Origin: Candidatus Scalindua arabica | Lineage (GTDB): Bacteria > Planctomycetota > Brocadiia > Brocadiales > Scalinduaceae | Direction: 5' to 3' | Length of the DNA stretch: 64,000 bases | NCBI GenBank assembly: GCA_018263435.1 | Contig: JAANXD010000076.1 | Location: 20,123-84,122, forward strand | Shown: positions 7,827 through 18,045 of the stretch, in pieces | How positions within the stretch are numbered: the first letter of the stretch is position 1 | Layout: every line of letters begins with the position of its first letter | The notes under the pieces: generated by a model | Databases searched by the model: none | Seen by the model: only the letters and a program-made list of their open reading frames with translations | What the model was told of the DNA's origin: nothing | Position numbers and translations under genes: made by a program

Positions 7827-10286
7827 ATGCTGCAGAAATATATAAGATATTGTACGAAAAAGGTATTGGATGCGATTAACATCGGGACTATGGAACTGGT
7901 AAATATGAAGCGTAATGTATTTTCTTCAGAATTTATACTTCTTGGATTATTGGTACAGGATGATTCTTGCGTCTTGGCAATAATAGACCAGCTTAAGATG
8001 GATACAGAGGGGATTAAGCAGCGTCTAATGGATGGAATCTTTGCTTCCATAGACACTCAGGCTACAAACATTCCATCTACAGGTGGTATGCAACTGGTAA
8101 TATCGAGTGAGGTTGAGAAGGTCTTTGAGATAGCTCTACAGGAATCAAAAAAGATGGGTGATAAGTTCATCAGTACAGAAATACTGCTCATTGCCCTAAT
8201 CAATCCACAGGCAGGAAAGACTGCTGAGATTCTAAACGGTGCAGGACTTGAATTAGAAAGAGTCAGAACTGCCGTGAAGGAAATAAGGGGTGATAGTAAG
8301 GTTGTAAATCAGGATGACGAAAGTAAACTGGATGTATTAAAGGAATATACTGTCGATCTGTTGGAGCTTGCCAGGAAGGGGGAGCTGGACCCTGTTATTG
8401 GAAGAGAAAAAGAGATAGAAAGGGTAATACAAATACTGTCGAGACGTAAAAAGAATAATCCTGTTTTGATAGGTGAGGCGGGAGTTGGAAAGACTGTGAT
8501 TGTAGAGGGCCTTGCACAACAGATTGTTGCGGCAGATGTCCCACAATCCTTACTGTCAAAGAAGATACTTTCGCTTGATATGGCAGCCCTTATTGCAGGG
8601 GCTGGAGTGAGAGGAGAGTTTGAAGGCAGGCTTAAATCAATCAGGGATTCGATAATAGACGCCGGAGGCCGAATTATACTTTTTATAGACGAATTACATA
8701 CCGTAGTAGGTGTTGGTGGCGGAGGCGGCGCAGGTGGTATGGGAGCGCCTGACATATTAAAGCCGGCGCTGGCGAGAGGCCAGCTGCAAATGATAGGAGC
8801 TACTACTTATGATGATTATCGCAAACATATAGAGACGGATAGAGCGCTTGCACGTCGATTCCAGACTGTATCAGTAAGCGAACCGGGGATAGATGAGACA
8901 AAATGTATCCTTGAGGGGCTTAAACTCTTTTACGAAAAACATCATAATATAGATTATACTCCCGAATCATTAGATGCGGCAGCACGTCTTTCTGATCGTT
9001 ACATTACGGATAGGGCGCAGCCTGATAAGGCGATAGATCTTCTGGATGAAGCGGGATCGAAAAAACACCTGGAAATGCATTATACCCCCCCTGATATTAA
9101 AAGGTTAGAAAATGAAAAGAGGGCACATACTGCGCTGAAGATGGAGGCTTTTGAAAGGCAGGACTTTGAAGAAACAACGAAGCATCATGCAGAATTACAG
9201 GCAATTGAAGAACGCCTTGCAAGAGAAAAAGAGAAGTGGCAAAAAGAATTAAAGGAAAAAGATACCTCGGTAACACCTGAGGATATAGCCAGTATCGTAT
9301 CAAATTGGACTGGTATACCGGCATCTAAGATGCTTGAAGCTGAGGCAGAGAAATTGGCAAACATGGAGGAGAAAATACACGAACGCATTGTGGCGCAGGA
9401 GGCCGCTGTAGTGGCAATAGCAAGCGCTATCAGGAGGAACAGGGCTGGGCTGAGGGAGGATACGAGGCCAATTGGGGCATTCCTCTTTCTTGGGCCGACT
9501 GGAGTAGGAAAAACAGAATTGGCAAAGACCCTTGCGGAGTTTCTCTTTGATGATGAAACCCGTATCGTCAGGCTGGATATGTCGGAATACATGGAGCGAC
9601 ACGAAGTAGCAAAGCTTATAGGGGCTCCTCCCGGTTACATAGGTTATGGAGAAGGGGGGCAACTTACTGAAAAGATAAAACGTATGCCTTATTCTGTGGT
9701 ACTGCTTGATGAGATAGAGAAGGCCCATCCAGATGTCTTTAATATGCTTCTTCAAGTACTCGATGAAGGAAGGCTGACCGATGCTCAAGGCCACGTTATA
9801 AGCTTCAGAAATTCTATAATAATAGGAACATCAAATATAGGAAGTGAAAAGCTTGCCGAAAAACACGAGATAGGGTTTAAACCGAGTCCCGGCGTTATCG
9901 GCCATGAAGAGGCAAAGGAGATGGTATTATCCGAGGTCAAGAAATATTTTAAACCTGAGTTTTTGAACCGGCTGGATGATATGATCGTTTTTCACTCATT
10001 AACAAAGGAGCATATTTCACATATATTGGATATTCTTTTAAATAATCTTTTAGAGAGGTTGGAGGCGGAGGGTTTGTCTCTCGAAATCGGCCCTGAGATT
10101 AAAGAAAAACTGGCAACCGATGGATACGATCCAAAGTTTGGCGCACGCCCGCTAAAAAGAGCTATTGAACGTGAAATAGAAAACAGATTATCTTTGAGTA
10201 TAGTAAACAGGCAGTTTCAATCAGGAGACAAGATCAAGGCAATTCTTCAAGATGGAGAGATAGCTTTTGAAAAAATTAATACGTGA
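7827..10286 (+). CDS. clpC: ClpC-type AAA+ unfoldase
   Basis: Hsp100 ATPase of 819 aa with two AAA+ modules. N-terminal Clp repeat domain about 1-145; first Walker A GEAGVGKT (216-223) and Walker B LFIDELH (about 295); a short middle region around 425-475 typical of ClpC rather than ClpB; second Walker A GPTGVGKT (556-563) and VVLLDEIEKAHPD (about 624-636). KHEIGF near residue 680 sits where ClpP-binding ClpA/ClpC proteins have their IGF-type loop, so it probably feeds a ClpP protease; clpP is not in the window. A GAGGGGG ribosome binding site precedes the ATG. The N-domain is rather divergent. Convergent with korC. Confidence 0.9.
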   Translation: MLQKYIRYCTKKVLDAINIGTMELVNMKRNVFSSEFILLGLLVQDDSCVLAIIDQLKMDTEGIKQRLMDGIFASIDTQATNIPSTGGMQLVISSEVEKVFEIALQESKKMGDKFISTEILLIALINPQAGKTAEILNGAGLELERVRTAVKEIRGDSKVVNQDDESKLDVLKEYTVDLLELARKGELDPVIGREKEIERVIQILSRRKKNNPVLIGEAGVGKTVIVEGLAQQIVAADVPQSLLSKKILSLDMAALIAGAGVRGEFEGRLKSIRDSIIDAGGRIILFIDELHTVVGVGGGGGAGGMGAPDILKPALARGQLQMIGATTYDDYRKHIETDRALARRFQTVSVSEPGIDETKCILEGLKLFYEKHHNIDYTPESLDAAARLSDRYITDRAQPDKAIDLLDEAGSKKHLEMHYTPPDIKRLENEKRAHTALKMEAFERQDFEETTKHHAELQAIEERLAREKEKWQKELKEKDTSVTPEDIASIVSNWTGIPASKMLEAEAEKLANMEEKIHERIVAQEAAVVAIASAIRRNRAGLREDTRPIGAFLFLGPTGVGKTELAKTLAEFLFDDETRIVRLDMSEYMERHEVAKLIGAPPGYIGYGEGGQLTEKIKRMPYSVVLLDEIEKAHPDVFNMLLQVLDEGRLTDAQGHVISFRNSIIIGTSNIGSEKLAEKHEIGFKPSPGVIGHEEAKEMVLSEVKKYFKPEFLNRLDDMIVFHSLTKEHISHILDILLNNLLERLEAEGLSLEIGPEIKEKLATDGYDPKFGARPLKRAIEREIENRLSLSIVNRQFQSGDKIKAILQDGEIAFEKINT

Positions 10287-10315
10287 CAGGTATTAATATT
10301 AAAACAGGCCAATAT

Positions 10316-10858
10316 TTAATTCTTTCTTACGAATTCGGCGCCTCGTTCTATAGCTAATTTATTAACTTCATAAAAGGGTTCTTTTCTTCCACTTAAGACG
10401 TTTTTGAGACATGAGAGAAAGAGTGGAATAGAAACGAGGTTTTTCACTTCATTGTACGCCCCAAGCATAACCATATTCGACGCAACGACATTTCCGATAT
10501 CATTTGCTATTTTTGTAGCAGGAATTCTAAAGACATCTACGTTCATTTCGTTGTCTATTTTATCAATCATGGATGAGTTTAAAAAGAGCTTACTATCCGG
10601 TTTGAGAAAATTCTTAAACTTTATATAAGAGGGCAGGTTCATCATAATAAGTGCGTCTGCTTCTTCTATTACAGGGGAGAAGATTTCTTCTTCTGAAGCA
10701 GTTAAATGGTAATAAGCGGTACCTCCCCGCACTTCAGTTCCATACGAAGGAAAAAAGGTTACATTTTTTCCCTCGAGCATAAGGGCTTGTGCTATCAATC
10801 TGCCAAGAAGCATCATCCCCTGTCCACCCAAACCGGCTAAAATAACTTTTTCTAACAT
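10316..10858 (-). CDS. korC: 2-oxoacid:ferredoxin oxidoreductase, gamma subunit
   Basis: A 180-aa gamma subunit: LAGLGGQGMMLLGRL at the N-terminus, then PSYGTEVRGGTAYYH, both hallmarks of KorC/PorG. It completes the CoA-binding part of the oxidoreductase that interconverts a 2-oxoacid (likely 2-oxoglutarate) and acyl-CoA with ferredoxin. It lies 14 nt after korB. No separate ferredoxin-like delta subunit is visible nearby. The exact substrate cannot be told from the sequence. Confidence 0.88.
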   Translation of the reverse strand: MLEKVILAGLGGQGMMLLGRLIAQALMLEGKNVTFFPSYGTEVRGGTAYYHLTASEEEIFSPVIEEADALIMMNLPSYIKFKNFLKPDSKLFLNSSMIDKIDNEMNVDVFRIPATKIANDIGNVVASNMVMLGAYNEVKNLVSIPLFLSCLKNVLSGRKEPFYEVNKLAIERGAEFVRKN

Positions 10859-10872
10859 CTTAATGAACCTTT

Positions 10873-11619
10873 CTAATTCTGACTATCCCAATCTTTAAAA
10901 ATACCCAGAGGAAAGGTCTTGGACATTTGTTCATCTATGAATTTTAAAGAATCAACAGAAGTCATACGCCAATACACCGGACATGGAGAAAGAATCTCTA
11001 TCAAAGAAAACCCTTTTCCCTGTATTTGGGTCTGAAATCCTTTTTCTAATAATTGTTTTGTTTTTATTATGTTTTTTGGTGAAGTCATAGAGGTCCTTGC
11101 GACAAATCGGCTTCCTTCTATTACGGACAGGAGTTCGCAAACAGGCAGAGGATATCCATCGTTTTCTTCACTACGCCCGTGAGGTGTTGTCAATGTCTTT
11201 TGATTGGTCAAAGTAGTTGGAGCCATCTGTCCGTTTGTCATACCGTAAACTGCATTATTTACAAAGATTACGGTGATATTTTCGCCTCGATTGGCAGTAT
11301 GAATTATTTCTGCCGTACCGATTGCCGCCAGATCTCCATCCCCCTGGTAAGAGAAAACAACTTTATCCGGATGAACACGCTTGATACCTGTCGCAACCGA
11401 GGGTGTACGGCCATGAGCTGCTTCACACATATCTATATCAAGATAGTTATATGCCAGGACAGCACACCCTACAGGGGCCAACCCGATGGTATTCCCCCTG
11501 ATATCCATTTCATCAATAATCTCTGCAATTAATCTGTGGACAATACCATGCCCACATCCGGGGCAATAATGAGTTGGAGTATCAATTAATGTCTCTGGAG
11601 CCTTATATGTTGCTTCCAT
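10873..11619 (-). CDS. korB: 2-oxoacid:ferredoxin oxidoreductase, beta subunit (TPP-binding)
   Basis: A 248-aa beta subunit with the cysteine motif HYCPGCGHGIVHRL and the thiamine pyrophosphate motif GDGDLAAIG ... NAVYGMTNGQMAPTT. It carries the TPP and one iron-sulfur cluster in this enzyme family. The gene sits between korA (57 nt upstream) and korC (14 nt downstream) on the minus strand, in the order A-B-C. The four-subunit or heterotrimeric Kor architecture is inferred from the separate subunit sizes. Confidence 0.9.
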   Translation of the reverse strand: MEATYKAPETLIDTPTHYCPGCGHGIVHRLIAEIIDEMDIRGNTIGLAPVGCAVLAYNYLDIDMCEAAHGRTPSVATGIKRVHPDKVVFSYQGDGDLAAIGTAEIIHTANRGENITVIFVNNAVYGMTNGQMAPTTLTNQKTLTTPHGRSEENDGYPLPVCELLSVIEGSRFVARTSMTSPKNIIKTKQLLEKGFQTQIQGKGFSLIEILSPCPVYWRMTSVDSLKFIDEQMSKTFPLGIFKDWDSQN

Positions 11620-11676
11620 AATGTATAGAATATTTCCTGTTTATAATTAGTTAAATTTATAGATGGATGTTTTTTA

Positions 11677-12771
11677 TTATGTGGTGCAAGTTACTTTTTC
11701 TTTAACAGAAACTATTTCTGAAATTTTCTTAAGGATTTCTTTGGGCGTCGGTATGCCTCCACCGGTTCTTCCGTAAAAATGCACCGGACATCGGCCGGAA
11801 ACACTTAATCTTACGTCTTCCACCATTTGGCCTGCACTCATTTCTACTGTAAGTATAGCTTGTGCTCTTTCTGAAACTTTTTGTATAATGTCTGAAGGAA
11901 ATGGCCATAATGTAATGGGCATTATTAATCCTACTTTTACATCTGAAGGTTGGTGTTTATTTAAAAATTCTTTACATATTCTGGCACATGTACCATAGGC
12001 AATAAGAACAATATCTGCATCTTCAATATTTGTTTCTTCGTAACGTACCTCTTCAGCCTTAATCTGACGATATTTTTTCTGCAGTTTTGCATTAAACTCC
12101 TCGAGTTCTCCTTTTACTGAATAAAAAGACTTAACTATGTTCCTTTCTCTTCCATCAGCACCAGTTACCGCCCAATCCTTCTTTGATAAAACGGGCTTAT
12201 ATTCTTTATTAAATACAACAGGTTCCATCATCTGGCCTAATTGGGCATCAGCCAGAATCATTACTGGATTTCTATAACAATCGGCCAAATCAAATGCATC
12301 GAAGACAAGATCAGCCATTTCCTGTACTGAACTTGGGGCAAGCACAATTGTGTGATAATCTCCATGTCCGCCGCCCTTAACAGCTTGAAAGTAGTCAGCC
12401 TGAGAAGGTGAAATGTCTCCCAAACCAGGACCCCCTCGTTGTATATTTACTATAACACAGGGCAGTTCACTTCCGGCCAAATAAGAAATACCTTCTTGTT
12501 TTAAACTAATGCCGGGGCTTGAGGATGATGTCATTGCCCTGGCACCCGCAGCGGCGCTTCCGTATACCATGTTTATAGCGGCAAGTTCACTTTCTACCTG
12601 GATGGATGTCCCGCCAACTTGAGGCATTCTGGTAGTCATATGCGTTAATATCTCGTTTTGCGGTGTAATAGGATATCCATAATAAAATCTACAACCAGCC
12701 TGTATTGCAGCTTCTGCACACGCTTCATTGCCGGTTAAAAGATATTTTTTGTTTTTTTCAGTTAACGTCAT
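11677..12771 (-). CDS. korA: 2-oxoacid:ferredoxin oxidoreductase, alpha subunit
   Basis: A 364-aa alpha subunit starting with the pyrimidine-binding domain (TGNEACAEAAIQAGC, YGYPITPQNEI), then SSPGISLKQEGISYL and RGGPGLG, followed by the transketolase C-terminal-like domain. Its start overlaps the nadK stop by 14 nt, so it is translated from the same message as nadK and dxs. Linking a central-carbon ferredoxin enzyme to NAD kinase and DXP synthase in one transcript is unusual but not a sign of error. Confidence 0.9.
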   Translation of the reverse strand: MTLTEKNKKYLLTGNEACAEAAIQAGCRFYYGYPITPQNEILTHMTTRMPQVGGTSIQVESELAAINMVYGSAAAGARAMTSSSSPGISLKQEGISYLAGSELPCVIVNIQRGGPGLGDISPSQADYFQAVKGGGHGDYHTIVLAPSSVQEMADLVFDAFDLADCYRNPVMILADAQLGQMMEPVVFNKEYKPVLSKKDWAVTGADGRERNIVKSFYSVKGELEEFNAKLQKKYRQIKAEEVRYEETNIEDADIVLIAYGTCARICKEFLNKHQPSDVKVGLIMPITLWPFPSDIIQKVSERAQAILTVEMSAGQMVEDVRLSVSGRCPVHFYGRTGGGIPTPKEILKKISEIVSVKEKVTCTT

Positions 12772-13600
12772 AAGTGGGCTGTCCCCTCCAGTTTAATTTT
12801 TCTCGCAAGACATCATAAAAAGTCCTTGTTTGTATGTCAATTAACTGCAACTTGTTTTCGGCTTTTTCAATAACGATTCTATCTCCAACCTTAACATCAA
12901 AGTATATCTGGCCATCCACGGTTAAGCCTACTCCTTTAGATTCAGAAATCTGTTCCATTTCAATCTTTGAATCTCCAGATACCACAAGCGGGCGGTTTGA
13001 CAAAGTGTGTGGGCAAATCGGAGTTATGAGAAAAGCTTCCATATCAGGCGTAACGATAGGGCCACCGGCAGATAGAGAATGTGCGGTAGACCCTGACGGA
13101 GTGGATACGATCAGCCCGTCACTGCTGTAAGTGGTAACTGTTTTTTCATTTACATATAATTTAATTGAAATCAATCTTGATAAAGAAGTTCTGGAAATTA
13201 CGGCATCGTTTAATCCAAGAGTTTCATTAATAACCTGTTTAGAACGAATTACCTTGCAAGTTAACAACATTCTTTGCGAGATAACGTATTCGCCGGCGAA
13301 AATTTTTTCCAGGGAATCACCGATTTCTCGTGTAGTAAGATCAGCCAGAAATCCAAATTTCCCTAAATGTACGCCGATTAAGGGAATTTGCTTGCCATTT
13401 AACCTTCTACTTGCTGACAGGATTGTACCGTCTCCACCAAAAACAAAGGCAAGATCGGCAGATACTTTTTCTAGTTCGTCTTCATCAGAAATATCAATTA
13501 TTGAGAGATGCGATTTCTTGCGAAACAAGGGTTCAAGTTCTTTTATAGTTTCTCTTATTTTTTTTTTACTTTTATCACCCAGGATTATGATTTTCTTCAT
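12758..13600 (-). CDS. nadK: NAD kinase
   Basis: ATP/polyphosphate NAD kinase, 280 aa, making NADP from NAD. The GGDGT motif (VFGGDGTILSASR), NDAVISR, and the glycine/serine-rich SGSTAHSLSAGGPIV are all present and intact. The gene overlaps dxs by 4 nt and korA by 14 nt. It provides NADPH supply for the reductive steps of the DXP pathway next to it, which may explain the clustering (inference). Confidence 0.93.
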   Translation of the reverse strand: MKKIIILGDKSKKKIRETIKELEPLFRKKSHLSIIDISDEDELEKVSADLAFVFGGDGTILSASRRLNGKQIPLIGVHLGKFGFLADLTTREIGDSLEKIFAGEYVISQRMLLTCKVIRSKQVINETLGLNDAVISRTSLSRLISIKLYVNEKTVTTYSSDGLIVSTPSGSTAHSLSAGGPIVTPDMEAFLITPICPHTLSNRPLVVSGDSKIEMEQISESKGVGLTVDGQIYFDVKVGDRIVIEKAENKLQLIDIQTRTFYDVLREKLNWRGQPTYDVN

Positions 13601-15540
13601 ATCAAATTAGAGGTTTGTTTTTGCACATCCTTCTTTTTGATACTAACAGGTTCTGTCAAGTTCCAGGTGGAGATAAAGTTTTTGTATATACCTTCCGCAT
13701 CCAGGTCGAGAGTTTTTAAAATAATATCACGAGAGCCTTGTACCGTGAATCTGTCGGGGATACCCATTTTGTGTACATTCTGAGTATTAATGCCTTTTTC
13801 AACCAGCAATTCCAGAATTGCCGAACCAAATCCCCCTACCTCGGTATGGTCTTCCACAGTAAGAACTCTTTGGTGTTTTCCGATAACTTTCATTATGAGA
13901 TCCTCATCCAGTGGTTTAGCAAAACGAGCATTCACGACTGTGACATCAATACCTTTCTCGTCAAGCATATCAGCACATTCCATGGATGGATATACCATTG
14001 CACCATATGCAATGATTACCCCATCCCGTCCTTCTCTTAATATTTCACCTTTGCCTATTTCAACCGGATTACAATCATTATCCAGGCTGCCTTCCGGTAT
14101 GTTTGCCCTTGGATAGCGTATTGCTGCCGGTATATTGAGCTGTACTGCCTTATGTAACATTGCCTTTAATTCAGCTCCGTCTTTCGGCGCCATCAAGGTT
14201 ATTCCGGGTAAATGTCTCAGGTAGGCTATATCAAAGACGCCATTGTGAGTGGGACCATCATTTCCGACAATTCCAGCTCTGTCCAGCGCAAGCAGGATAC
14301 CATTTTTTTGTAAACAAACGTCATGAAACACCTGGTCATATGCACGTTGTAAAAAAGTTGAGTATATTGCGGCAACAGGTTTAAGCCCTGCAGCTGCCAT
14401 TCCATTTGCCAATCCAATGGCGTGCTGTTCACAAATTCCTACGTCAAAATATCTATCCGGAAATTCTCTGCTGAATGCATCAAGCCCGGTTCCATCAGGC
14501 ATTGCGGCTGTGATTGCCACTATATCTTTATTGGCCTCAGCGAGCTCAACAATTGTTTTGCCGAAAACTTTTGTATAACTGACCTGTTTTGGATCCTTTG
14601 GCGTTTCTTTTACTTTCCCGTTATGCATCTTAAAATTGCCGGCACTATGATAACGTTCAGGATTTGTTGATGCAGGCTCGAAACCTTTGCCCTTTTCAGT
14701 AATTACGTGCAGTAATACAGGCCCTTCTACATTCTTAATATTTTGTAAAGTTTCAGTTAGCGTCTGAATGTTATGGCCGTCAATAGGCCCAAAGTAGTCG
14801 AAACCCAGGTCAACAAAAATCTGTCCCGGAGTAATTTCCCGCTTTAATGCTTCTGTGATATGTTCCAGAGTATGTTCCATCCGTTTTCCAACAATAGGTA
14901 ATGACTGTAATACATGGTGTACCTCTTTCTTAAAATCTGCATAAAGTGGAGTGGTACGGATTTTATTTATATGCTTTGCAATTGCACCGACTGTGTTAGA
15001 GATCGCCATTTTATTATCATTAAGAATTACGATCAGATTCTTTTTTAAATGTCCTGCATGGTTGAGTGCCTCAAGTGACATTCCGGCACCCATTGCTGCA
15101 TCTCCAACGACGGCAATAATTGTTCTATCAATGTTATTTATTTTATCAGCACAAGCAATGCCAAGGGCAGCAGAGATTGCATGTCCGCTGTGGCCACAGG
15201 TAAAAGGGTCATATTCACTTTCCTTTATATCAGGAAAACCGCTTAGTCCCTTATACTGTCTTAAAGTTGGGAATACTTTTCTCCTACCTGTAAGCAATTT
15301 ATGTACGTAAGTTTGATGTCCGACATCCCAGACCAGCTTATCATTAAGAAAATCAAATGTACAATGCAAGGCGATGGTAAGTTCAACAACTCCCAGATTT
15401 GAAGATAGATGGCCGGGATTTTTAGAAACAACATCAATTATTTCTTCTCTTATTTCCTGTGCTAAAACTGCCAAATCTTCAGCGTCCAGTTGTTGCAAGT
15501 CCTTCGGGGAGTCAATTTTTTCTAATATTCTTTGTGACAA
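13597..15540 (-). CDS. dxs: 1-deoxy-D-xylulose-5-phosphate synthase
   Basis: First enzyme of the non-mevalonate isoprenoid pathway: pyruvate plus glyceraldehyde 3-phosphate to DXP, TPP-dependent. 647 aa. It has GHLSSNLGVVEL and the His in WDVGHQTY near the N-terminus, TPP motif GDAAMGAGMSLEALNHAG (about 153-170), FDYFGPIDGHN, and catalytic Glu in DVGICEQHAIG (about 372-382). The C-terminal transketolase domain is complete. xseB lies 51 nt upstream, an arrangement (xseA-xseB-dxs) seen in many bacteria. Confidence 0.95.
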   Translation of the reverse strand: MSQRILEKIDSPKDLQQLDAEDLAVLAQEIREEIIDVVSKNPGHLSSNLGVVELTIALHCTFDFLNDKLVWDVGHQTYVHKLLTGRRKVFPTLRQYKGLSGFPDIKESEYDPFTCGHSGHAISAALGIACADKINNIDRTIIAVVGDAAMGAGMSLEALNHAGHLKKNLIVILNDNKMAISNTVGAIAKHINKIRTTPLYADFKKEVHHVLQSLPIVGKRMEHTLEHITEALKREITPGQIFVDLGFDYFGPIDGHNIQTLTETLQNIKNVEGPVLLHVITEKGKGFEPASTNPERYHSAGNFKMHNGKVKETPKDPKQVSYTKVFGKTIVELAEANKDIVAITAAMPDGTGLDAFSREFPDRYFDVGICEQHAIGLANGMAAAGLKPVAAIYSTFLQRAYDQVFHDVCLQKNGILLALDRAGIVGNDGPTHNGVFDIAYLRHLPGITLMAPKDGAELKAMLHKAVQLNIPAAIRYPRANIPEGSLDNDCNPVEIGKGEILREGRDGVIIAYGAMVYPSMECADMLDEKGIDVTVVNARFAKPLDEDLIMKVIGKHQRVLTVEDHTEVGGFGSAILELLVEKGINTQNVHKMGIPDRFTVQGSRDIILKTLDLDAEGIYKNFISTWNLTEPVSIKKKDVQKQTSNLI

Positions 15541-15591
15541 TTTATTTTTCCTTAATTATTGCCCTGAAGACTTAACTTGTATTTCTTACTG

Positions 15592-15852
15592 TTATTTTTC
15601 ATTGGAGGAAGATTCCATATCACCGGATTTTTTCAGTTTAAATTCTTCTGTACGGATATCTCCGGTTGAATTTTTTAATAAGATATTAATCTTCTTTTCT
15701 GCTTTTTCCAGGATTTGATAGCATTGCTTATATATTTTAATACCCTTTTCGTATTTTGCAAGTGTTTCATCTAATGCCAGATCACTTGTTTCAAGCTGTT
15801 CAACTATTTCTTCAAGCTCTTTCAGGGATGTTTCAAAGTCTGGTTTCTTCAT
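15592..15852 (-). CDS. xseB: Exodeoxyribonuclease VII small subunit
   Basis: An 86-aa small subunit with the family core FETSLKELEEIVEQLE and LDETLAKYEKGIKIYKQC, forming helical coiled coils on XseA. Its start abuts the xseA stop without a gap, so production is coupled. Complete length for XseB. Confidence 0.92.
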   Translation of the reverse strand: MKKPDFETSLKELEEIVEQLETSDLALDETLAKYEKGIKIYKQCYQILEKAEKKINILLKNSTGDIRTEEFKLKKSGDMESSSNEK

Positions 15853-17115
15853 TTATGCCTCTGTAGAGAGGATTGTAGAGATAACTCTACCTTTAGAAAA
15901 ATTTGTTTTAATCTTGTCCCCTTTATTTAATCCTTTTGCCTCTCGAAGAGATTTATTGTCTACCAGTCTGGTGGTAATGGTATATCCTCTTTTCAAAACG
16001 TTCAAAGGGCTTAGGCTTTCCAGTTTACCTGCAATTCCTGATAATTTTTCACGTTCAGTGTTTAACGTATGTGTGATATTTATATTAAGCCTCTGGGCAA
16101 ATTCATCCAACCTTTGTTGCCATCTGCAAAGCCTGTCAAATGGTTGTTTCATAGCATAGCTATTCGCAACTCTGACAAGTCTTTCCTTTGACAGCCTTAA
16201 CTTACCGGTCAGGGATTGCAAGAGCCTTGTGTTAAGTTTTTCTAACATGTCGAGGAGTAAATCTTTTCGAGGAACAACCAGTTCCCCTGCTTCGGAAGGG
16301 GTAAGGGCTCTTTTATCAGCTACCAGGTCAGCTATTGTTAAATCAATCTCGTGTCCGACAGCAGAGATAACGGGTATCCTGGAACTATATATGCTCCTTG
16401 CAACAACTTCTTCATTAAACGCCCACAGGTCTTCCAGGCTGCCGCCCCCTCTACCTGCTATGATTACGTCTATATCGGTTAAGGCATTTAGTGCTGTTAT
16501 TGCTTCGGCAATTTCTTGTGCGGCACCTTCCCCCTGAACCTTTACCGGGTAAATGAGTATCTCGACGTTGGCAAAACGACGATCTATAATATTTAGAATG
16601 TCTTTGATCGCTGCACCGGTTGGTGACGTTACTATTCCAATCTTCTTAGGAATAAACGGGATGGGTTTTTTATGAGTTTGATCAAACAGGCCTTCCTTTT
16701 CCAGTTTTTCTTTTAATTGCTGGAAGGCAAGTTGCAGAGCACCTATCCCCTTTGGTTCTATTTTGTTAATTATTAGCTGATATTGTCCTCGTGGTTCATA
16801 AACTGTAACTGAACCAAAAGATATTACTTCCATTCCATCTTTTAACTCAAATTTTATTTTGTTTGCAATATTTTTGAAAACAACTGCCTGCAATTGAGAA
16901 CCTTTGTCTTTGAGTGTTAAATAAATATGCCCGGAGCCTGGCTTCCTTACATTAGATATTTCACCTAAGATACTCACATTAGAAAAATTGCATTCCAGGG
17001 AGGCTCTTATTTTTCTTGTGATTTGAGAAACAGTAAAAAACTTCTCGATCTTTTCTTTACTAAAAACTTCCTGTTCCTCTTGATCTGTCTTAATATCCAG
17101 GAAACTGTCAAACAT
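15853..17115 (-). CDS. xseA: Exodeoxyribonuclease VII large subunit
   Basis: Catalytic subunit (420 aa) that degrades single-stranded DNA from both ends. N-terminal OB-fold (SILGEISNVRKPGSGHIYLT), then the conserved GIVTSPTGAAIKDIL, IIAGRGGGSLEDLWAFN and ISAVGHEIDLTIADLVADKR blocks, followed by a coiled-coil region for XseB binding. About 50 nt separate it from the upstream phosphoesterase gene. No unusual features. Confidence 0.94.
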   Translation of the reverse strand: MFDSFLDIKTDQEEQEVFSKEKIEKFFTVSQITRKIRASLECNFSNVSILGEISNVRKPGSGHIYLTLKDKGSQLQAVVFKNIANKIKFELKDGMEVISFGSVTVYEPRGQYQLIINKIEPKGIGALQLAFQQLKEKLEKEGLFDQTHKKPIPFIPKKIGIVTSPTGAAIKDILNIIDRRFANVEILIYPVKVQGEGAAQEIAEAITALNALTDIDVIIAGRGGGSLEDLWAFNEEVVARSIYSSRIPVISAVGHEIDLTIADLVADKRALTPSEAGELVVPRKDLLLDMLEKLNTRLLQSLTGKLRLSKERLVRVANSYAMKQPFDRLCRWQQRLDEFAQRLNINITHTLNTEREKLSGIAGKLESLSPLNVLKRGYTITTRLVDNKSLREAKGLNKGDKIKTNFSKGRVISTILSTEA

Positions 17116-17165
17116 TTTATTATAGTAGTTGTTTGTATATTAGATGAATTTAAGAAATAGATAAT

Positions 17166-17963
17166 CTAGTAATTGTCATTTTCAGTAATTCTGACCCTTT
17201 TTATTCCTTCCGCTTTCCCTGTTTCCTTGTTTATGGCTATGACTACTCCTTCTATATGTAGGTCATTCTCGGCTATATCATAGCGAGTTGGTACTTGAGT
17301 TACAATTGATTTTAATACACGGTCGACGTCCCTTCCCAGGATCGACTCGTGTGGGCCTGTCATACCCAAATCTGTAATATATCCCGTTCCTTTAGGCAGG
17401 ATTTTCTCATCAGATGTCTGTATGTGTGTATGGGTACCAACAACAGCACTCACCCTGCCATCTAAATACCACCCCATTGCTATTTTCTCAGATGTTGCTT
17501 CGGCATGCATGTCTACGATTATTATGTTTGTCAGTTTTGAAAGTTCTTCTATTGCAGCATCTGCTGCTCTGAACGGGCAGTCTATCGGTTTCATGAAAAT
17601 TCGGCCCAGGAGATTGATTATGCCAATAAAATAGCCCTCTTTTGTTTTAATGGCAACAGAACCTCTGCCATGAGCTAATGGAGAATAATTTGCGGGCCTG
17701 AGTAACCTTTGGTCAGATTGCAATAAATCGTAAATTTCTTTTCTTTTCCAAACATGATCACCCATTGTAATTACATCTATGCCATAAGAGAAAAGTTTCT
17801 TTGCAATATTTACGGTTATTCCAGAGCCGCCTGCTGCATTTTCTGCGTTTGCTATGCAGAAACCTATATTTTGTTCCTTAATAAAGTTCTTAAGTTTTTT
17901 TTCTAAAATCTTCCTTCCCGGCTGCCCTACAATGTCGCCTATTGCGAGAATGTTTAATTGCAT
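17166..17963 (-). CDS. ymdB: YmdB-like metallophosphoesterase (TIGR00282 family)
   Basis: A 265-aa protein of the TIGR00282 family. The best-studied member, Bacillus YmdB, is a 2',3'-cyclic nucleotide phosphodiesterase. Metal ligands are apparent in AIGDIVGQPGR, NAENAAGG, TMGDHVWK and GTHTHIQTSD. It is usually found near xseA or rny genes. Here it sits 50 nt upstream of xseA and 82 nt downstream of coaD on the same strand. Enzyme activity inferred from the family only. Confidence 0.88.
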   Translation of the reverse strand: MQLNILAIGDIVGQPGRKILEKKLKNFIKEQNIGFCIANAENAAGGSGITVNIAKKLFSYGIDVITMGDHVWKRKEIYDLLQSDQRLLRPANYSPLAHGRGSVAIKTKEGYFIGIINLLGRIFMKPIDCPFRAADAAIEELSKLTNIIIVDMHAEATSEKIAMGWYLDGRVSAVVGTHTHIQTSDEKILPKGTGYITDLGMTGPHESILGRDVDRVLKSIVTQVPTRYDIAENDLHIEGVVIAINKETGKAEGIKRVRITENDNY

Positions 17964-18045
17964 TTAGAAATTTCTGAATAGAATTGCATAAGTTCATTTT
18001 GTGAGCAAACAATTTTTACAAGGCATTTCAAGTATACGCGCCTTT

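Noticed and set aside
9300-9794. 164-codon antisense frame in clpC
   Set aside because: Shadow of the strongly conserved ClpC AAA+ module on the other strand.
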